A DNA stretch of 64,000 nt from Xenorhabdus ehlersii (GTDB lineage: Bacteria; Pseudomonadota; Gammaproteobacteria; Enterobacterales; Enterobacteriaceae), in contig NZ_RAQI01000004.1 of assembly GCF_003610465.1 (NCBI RefSeq), positions 248,001 to 312,000 on the forward strand. Reading direction: 5' to 3'. Under the pieces are notes generated by a model. That model was not told the origin of the DNA, searched no databases, and worked only from the letters and a program-made list of their open reading frames with translations. The position numbers were made by a program, and so were the translations under genes. Below, one piece after another: positions 1 through 6,577 of this stretch; within the stretch, counting starts at the first letter, position 1, and each line of letters begins with the position of its first letter.

Positions 1-1
1 A

Positions 2-88
2 CCAATGGTATTCGGTGAAAGCCACGTTTCATGGGAAGATGCCTATGCCTGTTTTCGCAAAACTGCATTGGATGTGATTGATGCATAG
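2..88 (+). CDS. C-terminal end of an unidentified protein
   Basis: An open frame enters from the left edge and stops with TAG at 86-88, so only the last 28 codons are visible. I do not recognise the protein. Its tail contains WEDAYAC about 14 residues before the end. The same positions of the StyA-like monooxygenase at 15295-16539 read WEDAHAC, also near the C-terminus, and the DNA agrees at 20 of 21 bases (32-52 against 16474-16494). This could mean a second related oxygenase gene just outside the window, but the shared stretch is too short to prove it. Confidence 0.4.
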   Translation, partial: PMVFGESHVSWEDAYACFRKTALDVIDA

Positions 89-131
89 CGCCAGAGATAT
101 GCTCGATGGTGAGCATCTTCCCAGGTAACTC

Positions 132-160
132 TTGCCCCGATTCGAGTCCGGCCTTCACCA
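132..160 (+). other. 3'-end remnant of a tRNA-Leu (probable attachment-site scar)
   Basis: The stretch ends in CCA and contains TTCGAGTCCGGCCTTC, which from memory matches the T-loop, T-stem and acceptor 3' half of the enterobacterial tRNA-Leu(CAA). The left T-stem is mispaired, two acceptor bases are missing, and no 5' half exists upstream, so it is not a functional tRNA. A short tRNA 3' end beside phage and IS debris is what an integrase-mediated island insertion leaves behind. The att interpretation is inference. Confidence 0.5.
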
Positions 161-168
161 TATAAATT

Positions 169-200
169 AAGACGCTAAATAAAAATAAGCGTCTTTTTTA
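169..200 (+). terminator. Intrinsic terminator after the tRNA-Leu remnant
   Basis: A perfect 8-bp stem (AAGACGCT at 169-176 with AGCGTCTT at 188-195) with an 11-nt A-rich loop is followed by a T run. It was probably the original terminator of the tRNA transcript and was carried along with the tRNA 3' end. Confidence 0.7.
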
Positions 201-352
201 TGTCTGAAATTCACGTATTGCAAAGCTTCTCTAAGAATTCTGGTCATCAATATCATTATGAGTTTACTCATACCATAGCTTCATTAATGTAAGTGGGCGT
301 GTGCTCTCATCTCGATAACAAAAATTGGTGCTATTACTACTGGGGGGATGTA

Positions 353-880
353 ATGAAACTTTCAGATTTAGGCAGTAGAATTTGCATTATAGGGCCTTCA
401 AATAGCGGTAAATCTACACTTGCTAATGCTATCTCAAAGAAATGTAACTTGAAGGTCATTCATCTGGATCAGCTTTTTCATTTACCCAATACTGACTGGC
501 AGGAACGTTCTGTAGATGAATTCATCTCATTGCATGATATGGCAATAGAAGAAGAGAGTTGGGTGATAGATGGGAATTATAGAAAATGTTTACCACAACG
601 GTTATCCAGAGCAACCGGGGTGATTTTATTGGATGTCTCAACACCCTCAAGCCTGTTCCGTTATGTAAATAGGACACTATTCCAACGCAATCGCTATGGT
701 GGTCTGGAAGGTAATAGGGATAGTATCAAATGGAAAATGATCCATCATATTGCTGCTGTCACACCAAAGAGCAGAAAACGTTATGCAGCCTTGTTTGAAC
801 AATTAACCACACCCAAGATCAAATTGACATCCATTAAAGAAATTAAGGAACAATTTGATAAGTGGGAACTTATTCGGTAG
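353..880 (+). CDS. Small P-loop kinase-like ATPase (FlaR/adenylate-kinase-related)
   Basis: This is a 175-residue protein with a Walker A motif GPSNSGKS at residues 14-21 directly after a beta strand, a short strand ending in HLDQLFH, and the segment WVIDGNY. That pattern fits the small P-loop proteins annotated as DNA-topology modulation FlaR-related or AAA/adenylate-kinase-like. The substrate is unknown. The frame is open from 293, but ATG 353 has a strong GGGGGGA ribosome site 4-11 bases upstream, so 353 is preferred. It stands alone between a tRNA scar and a LysR pseudogene, so it is probably accessory cargo. The function is not established by the sequence. Confidence 0.7.
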   Translation: MKLSDLGSRICIIGPSNSGKSTLANAISKKCNLKVIHLDQLFHLPNTDWQERSVDEFISLHDMAIEEESWVIDGNYRKCLPQRLSRATGVILLDVSTPSSLFRYVNRTLFQRNRYGGLEGNRDSIKWKMIHHIAAVTPKSRKRYAALFEQLTTPKIKLTSIKEIKEQFDKWELIR

Positions 881-974
881 TTACTTATATAAATTATTTT
901 CATCATGTGGGAAAAGTATATTAAATGGATAAACTAACAGAATTATTTGCTGATGTAGCAGATGCAATAAAAAA

Positions 975-1356
975 TTAATCACGACAATACATCCGAAAAA
1001 GCCTCGCTAAATGTTCTCCTGCGGGAGTTAATTTTGTATCCCTGCGTTGAATAAGTCCAAAAGTCGCAAACGGCAATTGTTCTCTAAGGTTTAAAGCGAC
1101 AAATTGCTGATCAAATAGAGCCTCATTAACCACATCTGTCGCCACAATCGTTAAAAAATCACTTTCGGCAACTAAGCTCATGCAAGACATCAATGTTTCA
1201 CATGTAACACTAAAGATTGGTGGTTAATTCCTTCAAAGAAGTGGCATTCGCTTTGGGATGTCCTTTCCGTACAATGACTTTGTACTCTTTTTCCATCAGT
1301 TTTTCGAAATTCAATTCTGTATCCAGACTGTCGGGATAATATAGCAAAATCAACAT
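975..1356 (-). pseudogene. LysR-type transcriptional regulator, C-terminal fragment, frameshifted
   Basis: The minus strand first reads a typical LysR effector-domain piece with KVIVRKGHPKAN (about 1350 down to 1207), then hits a stop. The similarity resumes in another frame as LVAESDFLTIVATDVV and ends with LTPAGEHLARLF (1193-975). The helix-turn-helix half is absent and the fragment begins where the IS630 transposase ends. It is therefore truncated at one end and frameshifted inside, and is not functional. Which genes it once controlled cannot be seen. Confidence 0.65.
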
Positions 1357-1800
1357 AACATGACATACTCAATATACTCCGTAAACAACGCATCAACTGA
1401 ACATCTTTTTTGCCTCCTTATCGCTTTTGCTCCGCCCCATTTGTGTTCTATAGGATTCAAATCCGGACTATAAGCGGGAAGCCATTCCAGTTGACATCTG
1501 CTGTCTGCTATCGCTTGTATCGTGTCATTCCGTTTATGGAAAGGCGCATTATCCATCACTATCACGGCGCCGTGTGGAAGCTTTGGCAGCAAATCTTGCG
1601 TCATCCACGCATAAAAAACATCGGCATTAATATTCTCGGTAAATAAGCTTAAGGTGACGAAGGTATTTTCGAGAATGGCACCAATGACGTTGATACGGCC
1701 TTTTGCGTGCCAATCATGCATACCAAAACAGCGTAACCCTTTTTCCGAATATCCATGTTTACGTGGCATCGATTGAGCAAAACCACTTTCATCCAAAATG
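1350..1800 (-). pseudogene. IS630-family transposase, N-terminally truncated
   Basis: About 148 residues remain of a DDE transposase. All three catalytic blocks are present: LDESGF near the broken N-terminus, VMDNAPFHK in the middle and the C-terminal LPAYSPDLNPIEHKWG. The N-terminal DNA-binding half of a usual transposase of about 340 residues is gone. The break near 1798 coincides with the start of phage-derived sequence, so a deletion joined the element to the antitermination fragment. No clear inverted terminal repeat was identified. It is a relic that cannot transpose by itself. Confidence 0.85.
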
Positions 1801-2126
1801 CTGTGACTTATACCGGTAATAACACGCTATCGTGCAGTGACGAGGACGGCATGATCATAGATGGCTGTGTTGTTAAGCTGCGCAATGTTGGTATGGCTCA
1901 GGAGTGTGATTTTATCGAGCACCACTACGTTAGCGGCATGTCTAAACGTGCGATTGGCCGCAAGTTCAAGCTCAGTGAAAGCGAAGTCAGAAAGCAAATG
2001 CTGGTGGCTGAAAGTTTTATTCTTAGGTGTCTGGAGGTTTTGGACGAACCATTAGAACTTGACCTAATCTATGGCTTCCACGGTAACAGGGCGAATTTGT
2101 CCAGTTCAGCATTGAGCGTCCAATAG
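1798..2126 (+). pseudogene. Phage antitermination protein Q-like, C-terminal fragment
   Basis: From about 1800 the frame reads SDEDGMIIDGCVVKLR, then GMSKRAIGRKFKLSES with a sigma-70 region-4-like helix-turn-helix, then VAESFILRCLEVLDEPLELD. This matches my memory of the DUF1133/antiterm-Q family used by lambdoid phages for late gene expression. The N-terminus is replaced by IS630 sequence. The last ~20 codons (after about 2079) run into a repeat and look non-native. It is evidence of a former prophage here and not a working gene. Confidence 0.6.
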
Positions 2127-2232
2127 TAGAAAGCCTACCCATTGCCCGTATACCCGCGCGAACGGCTACTGCCAAATGTGGCGGTTGTACGTCAGTATTA
2201 CTGACTCGCAAATAACGTTAACTGGACAAATT
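2094..2232. repeat. 139-bp segment bounded by perfect 13-bp inverted repeats
   Basis: AATTTGTCCAGTT at 2094-2106 and its exact reverse complement at 2220-2232 bound a segment with no gene. No target duplication is visible beside it. It could be a miniature inverted-repeat element or a large folded recombination site. Its left arm overlaps the end of the Q-like fragment, showing that this tail is foreign to the phage gene. Confidence 0.5.
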
Positions 2233-2354
2233 AGGCCAGTTAGCTAAGGCGGAATTCCGCCTTTGATTAATCCGATCACTTCCACCAGCTCATAGGGGTA
2301 AAACTCAGGCATTACGGGCAATGTAAAGCTCTTTATAGGGCTAGACACAGTCTC

Positions 2355-2471
2355 TATAACCAATTGATAAAGTCCAAATACTGCGAAACGCCGAGTTTGA
2401 ACCGATATGCAGAAAAGCACATCGCCCAGCTTCCTGCATTGCAGGTTTCTGAGAATATCAATGGGTTAGAT
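2355..2471. repeat. Long imperfect inverted repeat ending in GTTAGAT (attC-like shape)
   Basis: TAACC (2357-2361) plus ATTGATA (2363-2369) pair with TATCAAT (2456-2462) plus GGTTA (2464-2468): 12 of 13 positions, with one mismatched base between the two blocks. The inner ends stay weakly complementary. The right end reads GTTAGAT, which fits the GTTRRRY core of integron attC sites, and attC sites also have paired R and L boxes with an extrahelical base. The left core (CTATAAC) fits RYYYAAC poorly. The observation is firm. The attC reading is speculative. Confidence 0.4.
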
Positions 2472-2474
2472 TTA

Positions 2475-2495
2475 ATTCCGGCGTTTTACCGGAAT
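2475..2495. repeat. Hairpin, left copy flanking the YopT-like gene
   Basis: ATTCCGG (2475-2481), a 7-nt loop, then CCGGAAT (2489-2495), followed within about 8 bases by AATTCA. A near-copy with the same geometry lies at 3272-3292, beyond the gene. The two flank the YopT-type protease gene. Confidence 0.5.
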
Positions 2496-2658
2496 CGACC
2501 TAATTCACTGTAATATAGAGCCTGTTCAGAATCTTTACTAAAACTCCTTTTAAAACCCTTTACATTAGGTAAAACCCGTATACTCTGTTTTTAACATATT
2601 TTTACCCTTAACCTTTTTGACGCAAACTAAGCTCATAGTGCATGGGGAATATTTAAAG

Positions 2659-3222
2659 ATGTCGTTATTAGATGCTGATAGATTTGGAGGAAATTGGATA
2701 TTTCGCTTCAATCAAACTCTGAATTTTCCCCTTAAGTTCTCTTCGACTATGCAAAATGGGGCCTGTAGTAGTTTGGTAATGGCTTGGGTAAAGATGCACA
2801 AATTAGGAAAGTCCCACTTATTCCCAGGAAATATAAGACTACCTAGCTATATAAAAATAGTTGAAAACCTTAAAGCTCAAAGCATAGATCACCTGAAATT
2901 TCTGCGTGAAAACGGATTATTTACTATGCATGCCAGCCGTTATGAGGGAGACAATTTTGTAAAAAATTTAGCTACTATCCATGAAGGTTATGAAGCTTTA
3001 GCGTATGAAAATCATGCTATTGGCCTAGCTGTAACTGCCCAGGGAGTTGATTGTTTCGACCCCAATTTTGGTTGCGTCCATTTCCCGACGCGTCAAAATT
3101 TTATAACATGGTTTCAAGAAAGCTATTGGCCTAATCGTTGGGGAATAGGGACGATGGTGAGGCCATGTAATTCCATTTTAGTGTTCCAATTGTATCAATC
3201 TAGAAGCCATGATCGTGCATAG
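2659..3222 (+). CDS. Putative YopT-type (peptidase C58) cysteine protease, effector-like
   Basis: The 187-residue protein has the three signatures of the C58 clan in the right order and spacing: NGACSSLVMAW with the nucleophile Cys36, NHAIGLAV with His119, and FDPNFG with Asp134. YopT of Yersinia, and as I recall LopT of Photorhabdus, use such a triad to cut prenylated Rho GTPases at the membrane. Other C58 domains act as toxin or autoprocessing modules. There is no signal peptide. ATG 2659 is chosen because GGGGA lies about 11 bases upstream; an upstream TTG at 2617 would add 14 residues but has no ribosome site. It lies alone among mobile debris with no secretion or chaperone gene nearby. 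The family call is firm; the substrate and delivery route are unknown. Confidence 0.7.
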   Translation: MSLLDADRFGGNWIFRFNQTLNFPLKFSSTMQNGACSSLVMAWVKMHKLGKSHLFPGNIRLPSYIKIVENLKAQSIDHLKFLRENGLFTMHASRYEGDNFVKNLATIHEGYEALAYENHAIGLAVTAQGVDCFDPNFGCVHFPTRQNFITWFQESYWPNRWGIGTMVRPCNSILVFQLYQSRSHDRA

Positions 3223-3595
3223 ACGCCAAGCTATATAGTTATACCTTGCTCGTAACCCCACCAGCAACGTGATTCCGTCTACTAAACGGAATTAAGCCAA
3301 TTCAGTTAGTTAGACATTCCTCGGCAATACCTCAGGTCGTTCAACTTCCACCATTGGTGTAAGTCAATAATAATCAAAAAGTCATATAGCCAGCCTACCC
3401 ATAACCATTTGATTAGGCTTAATTGTTCCATCCCAGCACTATCAGAATTTGGACAAAAACCACCAGCTATAGCACAATGTTATTCGATGGGGCTATCTCG
3501 ACGGAGAGAAAAGCGGTACGCCTTACCGCCTGCCTCATCACCTCCATTTGAAGAAATATTCGGTGTAGTGAAACATTGTACGTTAATCGCCTCTA
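3223..3595. other. Gene-free stretch between the YopT-like gene and IS1
   Basis: No convincing gene is present. A 64-codon frame (3409-3603) runs into the IS1 end and has no recognisable motif. The right flanking hairpin (3272-3292) and a GTTAGAC heptamer (3309-3315) are the only notable structures. Confidence 0.5.
3272..3292. repeat. Hairpin, right copy flanking the YopT-like gene
   Basis: ATTCCGT (3272-3278), a 7-nt loop, then ACGGAAT (3286-3292), followed by AATTCA. It has the same stem length, loop length and downstream word as the hairpin at 2475-2495. It begins 49 bases after the stop codon and has no T run, so it is not an ordinary intrinsic terminator. Confidence 0.5.
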
Positions 3596-3610
3596 GGTCA
3601 TGATACCAAT

Positions 3611-3917
3611 TTATTGATAGTGATGAATGTTTAAATAATACCCTATGACCCTGTCATGTATTTCGATGGATTTTGAAAAAGACAACGTTTTGCGAGCCAG
3701 TCTTGCTAAATGTTGACGAAGATTCAGATTATGTCTCTCTATGCGTTGTGTATCACGCTTACTGACCACATGCAGTTCCCCGCCAGTGTTTTTTCATAGC
3801 TTCTCCAGCCATCGGTCATGTAGATCACAATGTTGAAGGGAGCCAGTAGCGCCATCAGACGCACAAATGTCTTCTTTGTTCTTGGGCCAAAAACGTGGGC
3901 GATCACTTTCCGTCTAC
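3611..3917 (-). pseudogene. insB: IS1 InsB transposase, 3' half, frameshifted
   Basis: The minus strand reads [13 protein letters not shown] and [15 protein letters not shown], then after a one-base frame change [16 protein letters not shown] and ends NIHHYQ. These match the second half of the IS1 DDE transposase. The N-terminal half is deleted and a frameshift interrupts the rest, so no active enzyme can be made. Confidence 0.75.
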
Positions 3918-4127
3918 TTCAGTGCCGGGAGCAATGGCTTCTGTTATCGATTTGGGTTTCCCGGGACGACAAGCGGCATAAGTGAATTCCCGTTGCCAAG
4001 AATGACGGCAGGACTGGCAAAGATAACGTTGATGACCAGAGCGAGAACGCCCATTACGGTGGATCCCTTTAACTGCACCACAAGATGGGCAGGTCACATC
4101 AGTCTTTGCCATCTGAATGTTCTCCAA
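3903..4127 (-). pseudogene. insA: IS1 InsA, truncated
   Basis: It begins MAKTDVTCPSCGAVKG and keeps the CPSC...CQSC zinc-finger of InsA, the IS1 repressor and DNA-binding subunit. After about 60 residues the internal deletion of the element fuses it out of frame to insB sequence, giving 74 residues in place of the usual 91 or so. Confidence 0.75.
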
Positions 4128-4453
4128 ATAGACAGACTATACATGAGTCAATAAATTGATGTCATGACCTATACATGGAAATAAAATATCTTTACCAACA
4201 ATCCAAGAAAGAGAAGACGCAAGACAAATTCTAAAAAATATGGGTATATGGAATAAGCGGTGTGAAAACCTTTTCAAGGTGAACATGGGAAGAAAAGATG
4301 CAGCAAATAGATAATCACTGACAACTTATTCGACTGAGAGGTTGCCAGTTCAGCCTTAAGAGCTGTTTCAACAGTCAGTTTTTTGATAAAGAGGAAGAAC
4401 TGGCTTAAATCTCCCGAGGTCTTGAGATTTTCAGCCAGCTCAGCGTCAAAAAC

Positions 4454-5203
4454 TCACTTCCCAATACCAACCGGATACGACTCAAACAAATACCCATCGA
4501 AATTAGGATCATCCACATCTGATAATTCAAGTAAACTCTGTTTCACATTTTCTAAATGTTGCCACATCGTTTGTTTCGCTGCTGCGGGATCTTTTTTGAT
4601 CATCGCTGCCAAAATTGCCTGATGATCATTCAACCACGCTTTACGATAGTCGGTATTGGTAATTCGGCTATGTAACTTGATCCACATAGGGTTATTCTCA
4701 CGCCATGCCCAGGATTGTTTAAGCAATTCAACTAACATACTGTTATGCGTTGCCTGCGCGATGGCTAAATGAAACTCCCTGTCACCGGATTCACTTTCTC
4801 CCGAAATTAGATCTTTTTTCTCTTTTTCCAATGCGTTGCGCATATTGGCAATATCGACCGGAGTCACCTGGAGTGCTGCAAACTCAGCGATATTACTTTC
4901 CAATAATTGGCGCGCTTGTAATAACTCAAAAGGCCCTGCGGCATTAAGGGTTGTATCGCTTGAACAAGAGTGCGGCAGGCGGATGAGATAAATACCTGAG
5001 CTTTTGCGTACTTCAATGAGGTTTTCCAACTCCAGTACAATTAACGCTTCACGAATAAGAGTACGCGAAACGCTGAATTTTTCTGCAATTTCTCGTTCTG
5101 TCGGGAGACGATCACCAGGAGAATAATCCATCTCTATAATCATCTGACGTAATGATTGGGCTACTTCGTGATAGGGACGCCTGGAGTCTGCAAAGTTCAT
5201 CAT
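4454..5203 (-). CDS. uxuR: GntR/FadR-family repressor, UxuR/ExuR type
   Basis: The 249-residue regulator has an N-terminal winged helix (GDRLPTEREIAEKFSVSRT at residues 31-49) and a C-terminal FCD effector domain with the usual metal-ligand set Asp141, His145, His194 and His216. In E. coli UxuR and ExuR of this class repress hexuronate genes and are released by fructuronate or related uronates. Its place beside a TRAP transporter and uxuA-uxuB-uxaC supports the same role here, with the palindromes upstream of dctQ as likely operators. It follows dctP on the same strand, separated by a hairpin terminator, so it may have its own promoter. The exact inducer is inferred from context. Confidence 0.85.
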   Translation of the reverse strand: MMNFADSRRPYHEVAQSLRQMIIEMDYSPGDRLPTEREIAEKFSVSRTLIREALIVLELENLIEVRKSSGIYLIRLPHSCSSDTTLNAAGPFELLQARQLLESNIAEFAALQVTPVDIANMRNALEKEKKDLISGESESGDREFHLAIAQATHNSMLVELLKQSWAWRENNPMWIKLHSRITNTDYRKAWLNDHQAILAAMIKKDPAAAKQTMWQHLENVKQSLLELSDVDDPNFDGYLFESYPVGIGK

Positions 5204-5282
5204 TTAATGCCGCCGTAAGGTAATATACTTAAATGAAACGACTAAAAATGATGTTATTCTAAGACATCAATGCCAGAAATAT

Positions 5283-5312
5283 AACCACCTATTCTTGTTA
5301 CAATAGGTGGTT
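5283..5312 (-). terminator. Hairpin terminator downstream of dctP
   Basis: AACCACCTATT (5283-5293) pairs perfectly with AATAGGTGGTT (5302-5312), an 11-bp stem with an 8-nt loop just after the dctP stop on the minus strand. The following T run is weak in that direction (ATATTT), so read-through into the regulator gene is possible. Confidence 0.6.
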
Positions 5313-5323
5313 TTGAGAGAAAA

Positions 5324-6316
5324 TTATTCTACTTTACGCACTCGATTTACCATTTCGAATAACTCCGGTTGGGTTTTTGCAATATCGGCATACATGGGTT
5401 TAACCGCGTTTTGAAAGAGGGTTTTATCCACGACAATAAATTTAACCCCTTGTTTTTCTGCTTTAGCACGCTCTTCCTTTTCTGATTTTTCCCACAGTTG
5501 AATCATATATTTTGAGGAGTTTAGTGCCGCTTTTTTCACAATATCTTGTTGTTCAGTGGTTAATTTATTCAACGATTTGTTCGATATTAACAGCACATCA
5601 GGGATCATCGTATGTTCATCCAGGGAAAAGAACTTTGTCACCTCGCTATGGCGGCTTAGCGTAAAAGAAGTAATGTTGTTCTCCGCTGCATCTACAACCC
5701 CCTGTTGCAATGCGGTATAGAGTTCACCGTAAGCTAACGGCGTTGGGCTTCCTTCCAGCCCTTTCACCATCGCAATTGCCGTTGGGCTGGGTTGTACGCG
5801 AATTTTCAAACCTTTTAGGTCTTCAGGCGTTCTAATCGGTTTTTTCGCATAAAAACTGCGTGCACCCGCATCATAGTAAGTGAGACCAATAAACCCCATG
5901 TTTTGGCTTGAATCGAGGATTTCTTTACCAATATCGCTATTAATGACTTGTTGATAGTGCGCTTTATCGCGGAATAAATAGGGCAGGTTAAAAATGGAAT
6001 ACGCCGGAGAGAAGGCTTCTAATTCTGCCGCATTGGATTTAGCAATATCCAGAGCACCGTTTTGCATCAATTCGATAGATTCACGTTGGTTGCCCAATTG
6101 AGAATCAGAATAGATACGGATACGGACTTCCCCGTTGGTTTTTTCTTTCACTTCGTTAGCGAACTCGGTCATGGCTTTATGGACAGCATGGTCTCGGTTC
6201 TGGTTATGGCTGAGTTTCAGGGTTGTTACGGCGAAAGCCTGGGATGTTCCCAGCATAAACATTACGCCCGCCGCTATGCCTGCTATACCTAAAACCTGTC
6301 GTTTGTTGTTCTGCAT
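5324..6316 (-). CDS. dctP: TRAP transporter solute-binding subunit, DctP family (predicted hexuronate)
   Basis: The 330-residue periplasmic protein begins with a signal peptide ending AFA at about residue 29 and shows the DctP pattern, including LKGLKIRVQPSP, in which Arg173 is the arginine that binds the ligand carboxylate in this family. It delivers an organic acid to the DctQ/DctM membrane complex for sodium-driven uptake. It is divergent from dctQM and the uronate enzymes, so the ligand is most likely glucuronate, fructuronate or a related sugar acid. Having the binding protein on the opposite strand from QM is somewhat unusual. Family call firm, ligand inferred. Confidence 0.92.
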   Translation of the reverse strand: MQNNKRQVLGIAGIAAGVMFMLGTSQAFAVTTLKLSHNQNRDHAVHKAMTEFANEVKEKTNGEVRIRIYSDSQLGNQRESIELMQNGALDIAKSNAAELEAFSPAYSIFNLPYLFRDKAHYQQVINSDIGKEILDSSQNMGFIGLTYYDAGARSFYAKKPIRTPEDLKGLKIRVQPSPTAIAMVKGLEGSPTPLAYGELYTALQQGVVDAAENNITSFTLSRHSEVTKFFSLDEHTMIPDVLLISNKSLNKLTTEQQDIVKKAALNSSKYMIQLWEKSEKEERAKAEKQGVKFIVVDKTLFQNAVKPMYADIAKTQPELFEMVNRVRKVE

Positions 6317-6441
6317 GTTTGGTTCTCCAGAGGTGAATGTAGGTTTTTATGATTTTCTGTGGACAAACCATAATCAGATCTCACTGATTGGGCAAAGGGT
6401 AAAATCCGATTGGTCGATCTGAATCGCAAAAAACAGCATAA

Positions 6442-6453
6442 TTGGTTGACCTT
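6442..6453. promoter_or_regulatory. Candidate UxuR operator (imperfect)
   Basis: TTGGTTGACCTT resembles the palindromic UxuR/ExuR core TTGGT-N2-ACCAA with one changed base. It lies in the dctP-dctQ divergent region close to the CRP-like site and could serve dctP, dctQ or both. Confidence 0.4.
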
Positions 6454-6460
6454 TTGTGTT

Positions 6461-6476
6461 TGTGATCTATCTCACC
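6461..6476. promoter_or_regulatory. Candidate CRP-cAMP site
   Basis: TGTGA-TCTATC-TCACC matches the CRP consensus TGTGA-N6-TCACA at 9 of 10 core bases. Its centre (6468.5) is about 61 bases upstream of the start point predicted for the dctQ promoter, the standard class I activation distance. This predicts catabolite control of uronate use. Confidence 0.7.
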
Positions 6477-6493
6477 CTTTTTCAGGGAGTTAT

Positions 6494-6522
6494 TTCAACG
6501 TTTTTAGTACGATCAGTATAGA
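6494..6522 (+). promoter_or_regulatory. Candidate sigma-70 promoter of the dctQM-uxu operon
   Basis: TTCAAC (6494-6499) and TATAGA (6517-6522) are separated by exactly 17 bases, predicting a start near 6529. The boxes are weak, fitting dependence on the CRP site upstream. Confidence 0.5.
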
Positions 6523-6546
6523 TTCTAATTCCTGTGTGGATTTTAA

Positions 6547-6558
6547 TTGGTAAACCAA
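6547..6558. promoter_or_regulatory. Candidate UxuR/ExuR operator (perfect palindrome)
   Basis: TTGGTAAACCAA is a perfect TTGGT-N2-ACCAA palindrome with A/T-rich flanks, as I recall for E. coli UxuR/ExuR operators. It lies 20 bases before the dctQ start codon and just downstream of the predicted transcription start, a position that would block transcription. Confidence 0.65.
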
Positions 6559-6577
6559 AATGACAGGAATCGGATAA

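Larger units (their letters stand above)
2127..2658. other. Gene-free stretch with repeats, before the YopT-like gene
   Basis: There is no supportable gene in this half-kilobase. It contains the right arm of the 13-bp inverted repeat, a perfect palindrome AAGGCGGAATTCCGCCTT at 2246-2263, the long imperfect inverted repeat 2355-2471, and a 7-bp hairpin at 2475-2495. A short plus-strand frame up to about 2212 contains the pair CGGC but is not recognisable. Any promoter for the YopT-like gene must lie in the AT-rich 2520-2640. Confidence 0.5.
3596..4169 (-). mobile_element. IS1-family element, internally deleted (574 bp)
   Basis: The ends are GGTCATGATACCAATTTATT at 3596 and the reverse complement of 4148-4169; these 22-bp terminal repeats agree at 20 positions. 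Complete IS1 is about 768 bp, so about 190 bp are missing. The loss joins the insA zinc-finger region directly to the second half of insB. No 8- or 9-bp target duplication is visible (left TCGCCTCTA, right TATACATGG), suggesting rearrangement at one side. With both ends intact it could in principle be mobilised by a complete IS1 elsewhere. Confidence 0.85.

Noticed and set aside
132..160. A complete tRNA-Leu gene
   Set aside because: Only the 3' portion is present; there is no 5' acceptor strand, D arm or anticodon arm upstream.
925..978. An 18-codon small gene (MDKLTELFADVADAIKN)
   Set aside because: It overlaps the end of the LysR relic, has no clear family and is too short to support without expression data.
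2246..2263. Intrinsic terminator at the palindrome AAGGCGGAATTCCGCCTT
   Set aside because: It is a perfect palindrome with only a 4-nt centre and no T run, and no gene precedes it.
3309..3315. A definite integron attC site after the YopT-like gene
   Set aside because: GTTAGAC fits the core, but no matching RYYYAAC partner or paired L boxes could be found to its left, so it is kept only as a hypothesis.
3409..3603. A 64-codon frame running into IS1
   Set aside because: It starts at a poor start codon, has no ribosome site or recognisable motif, and ends in IS1 sequence.
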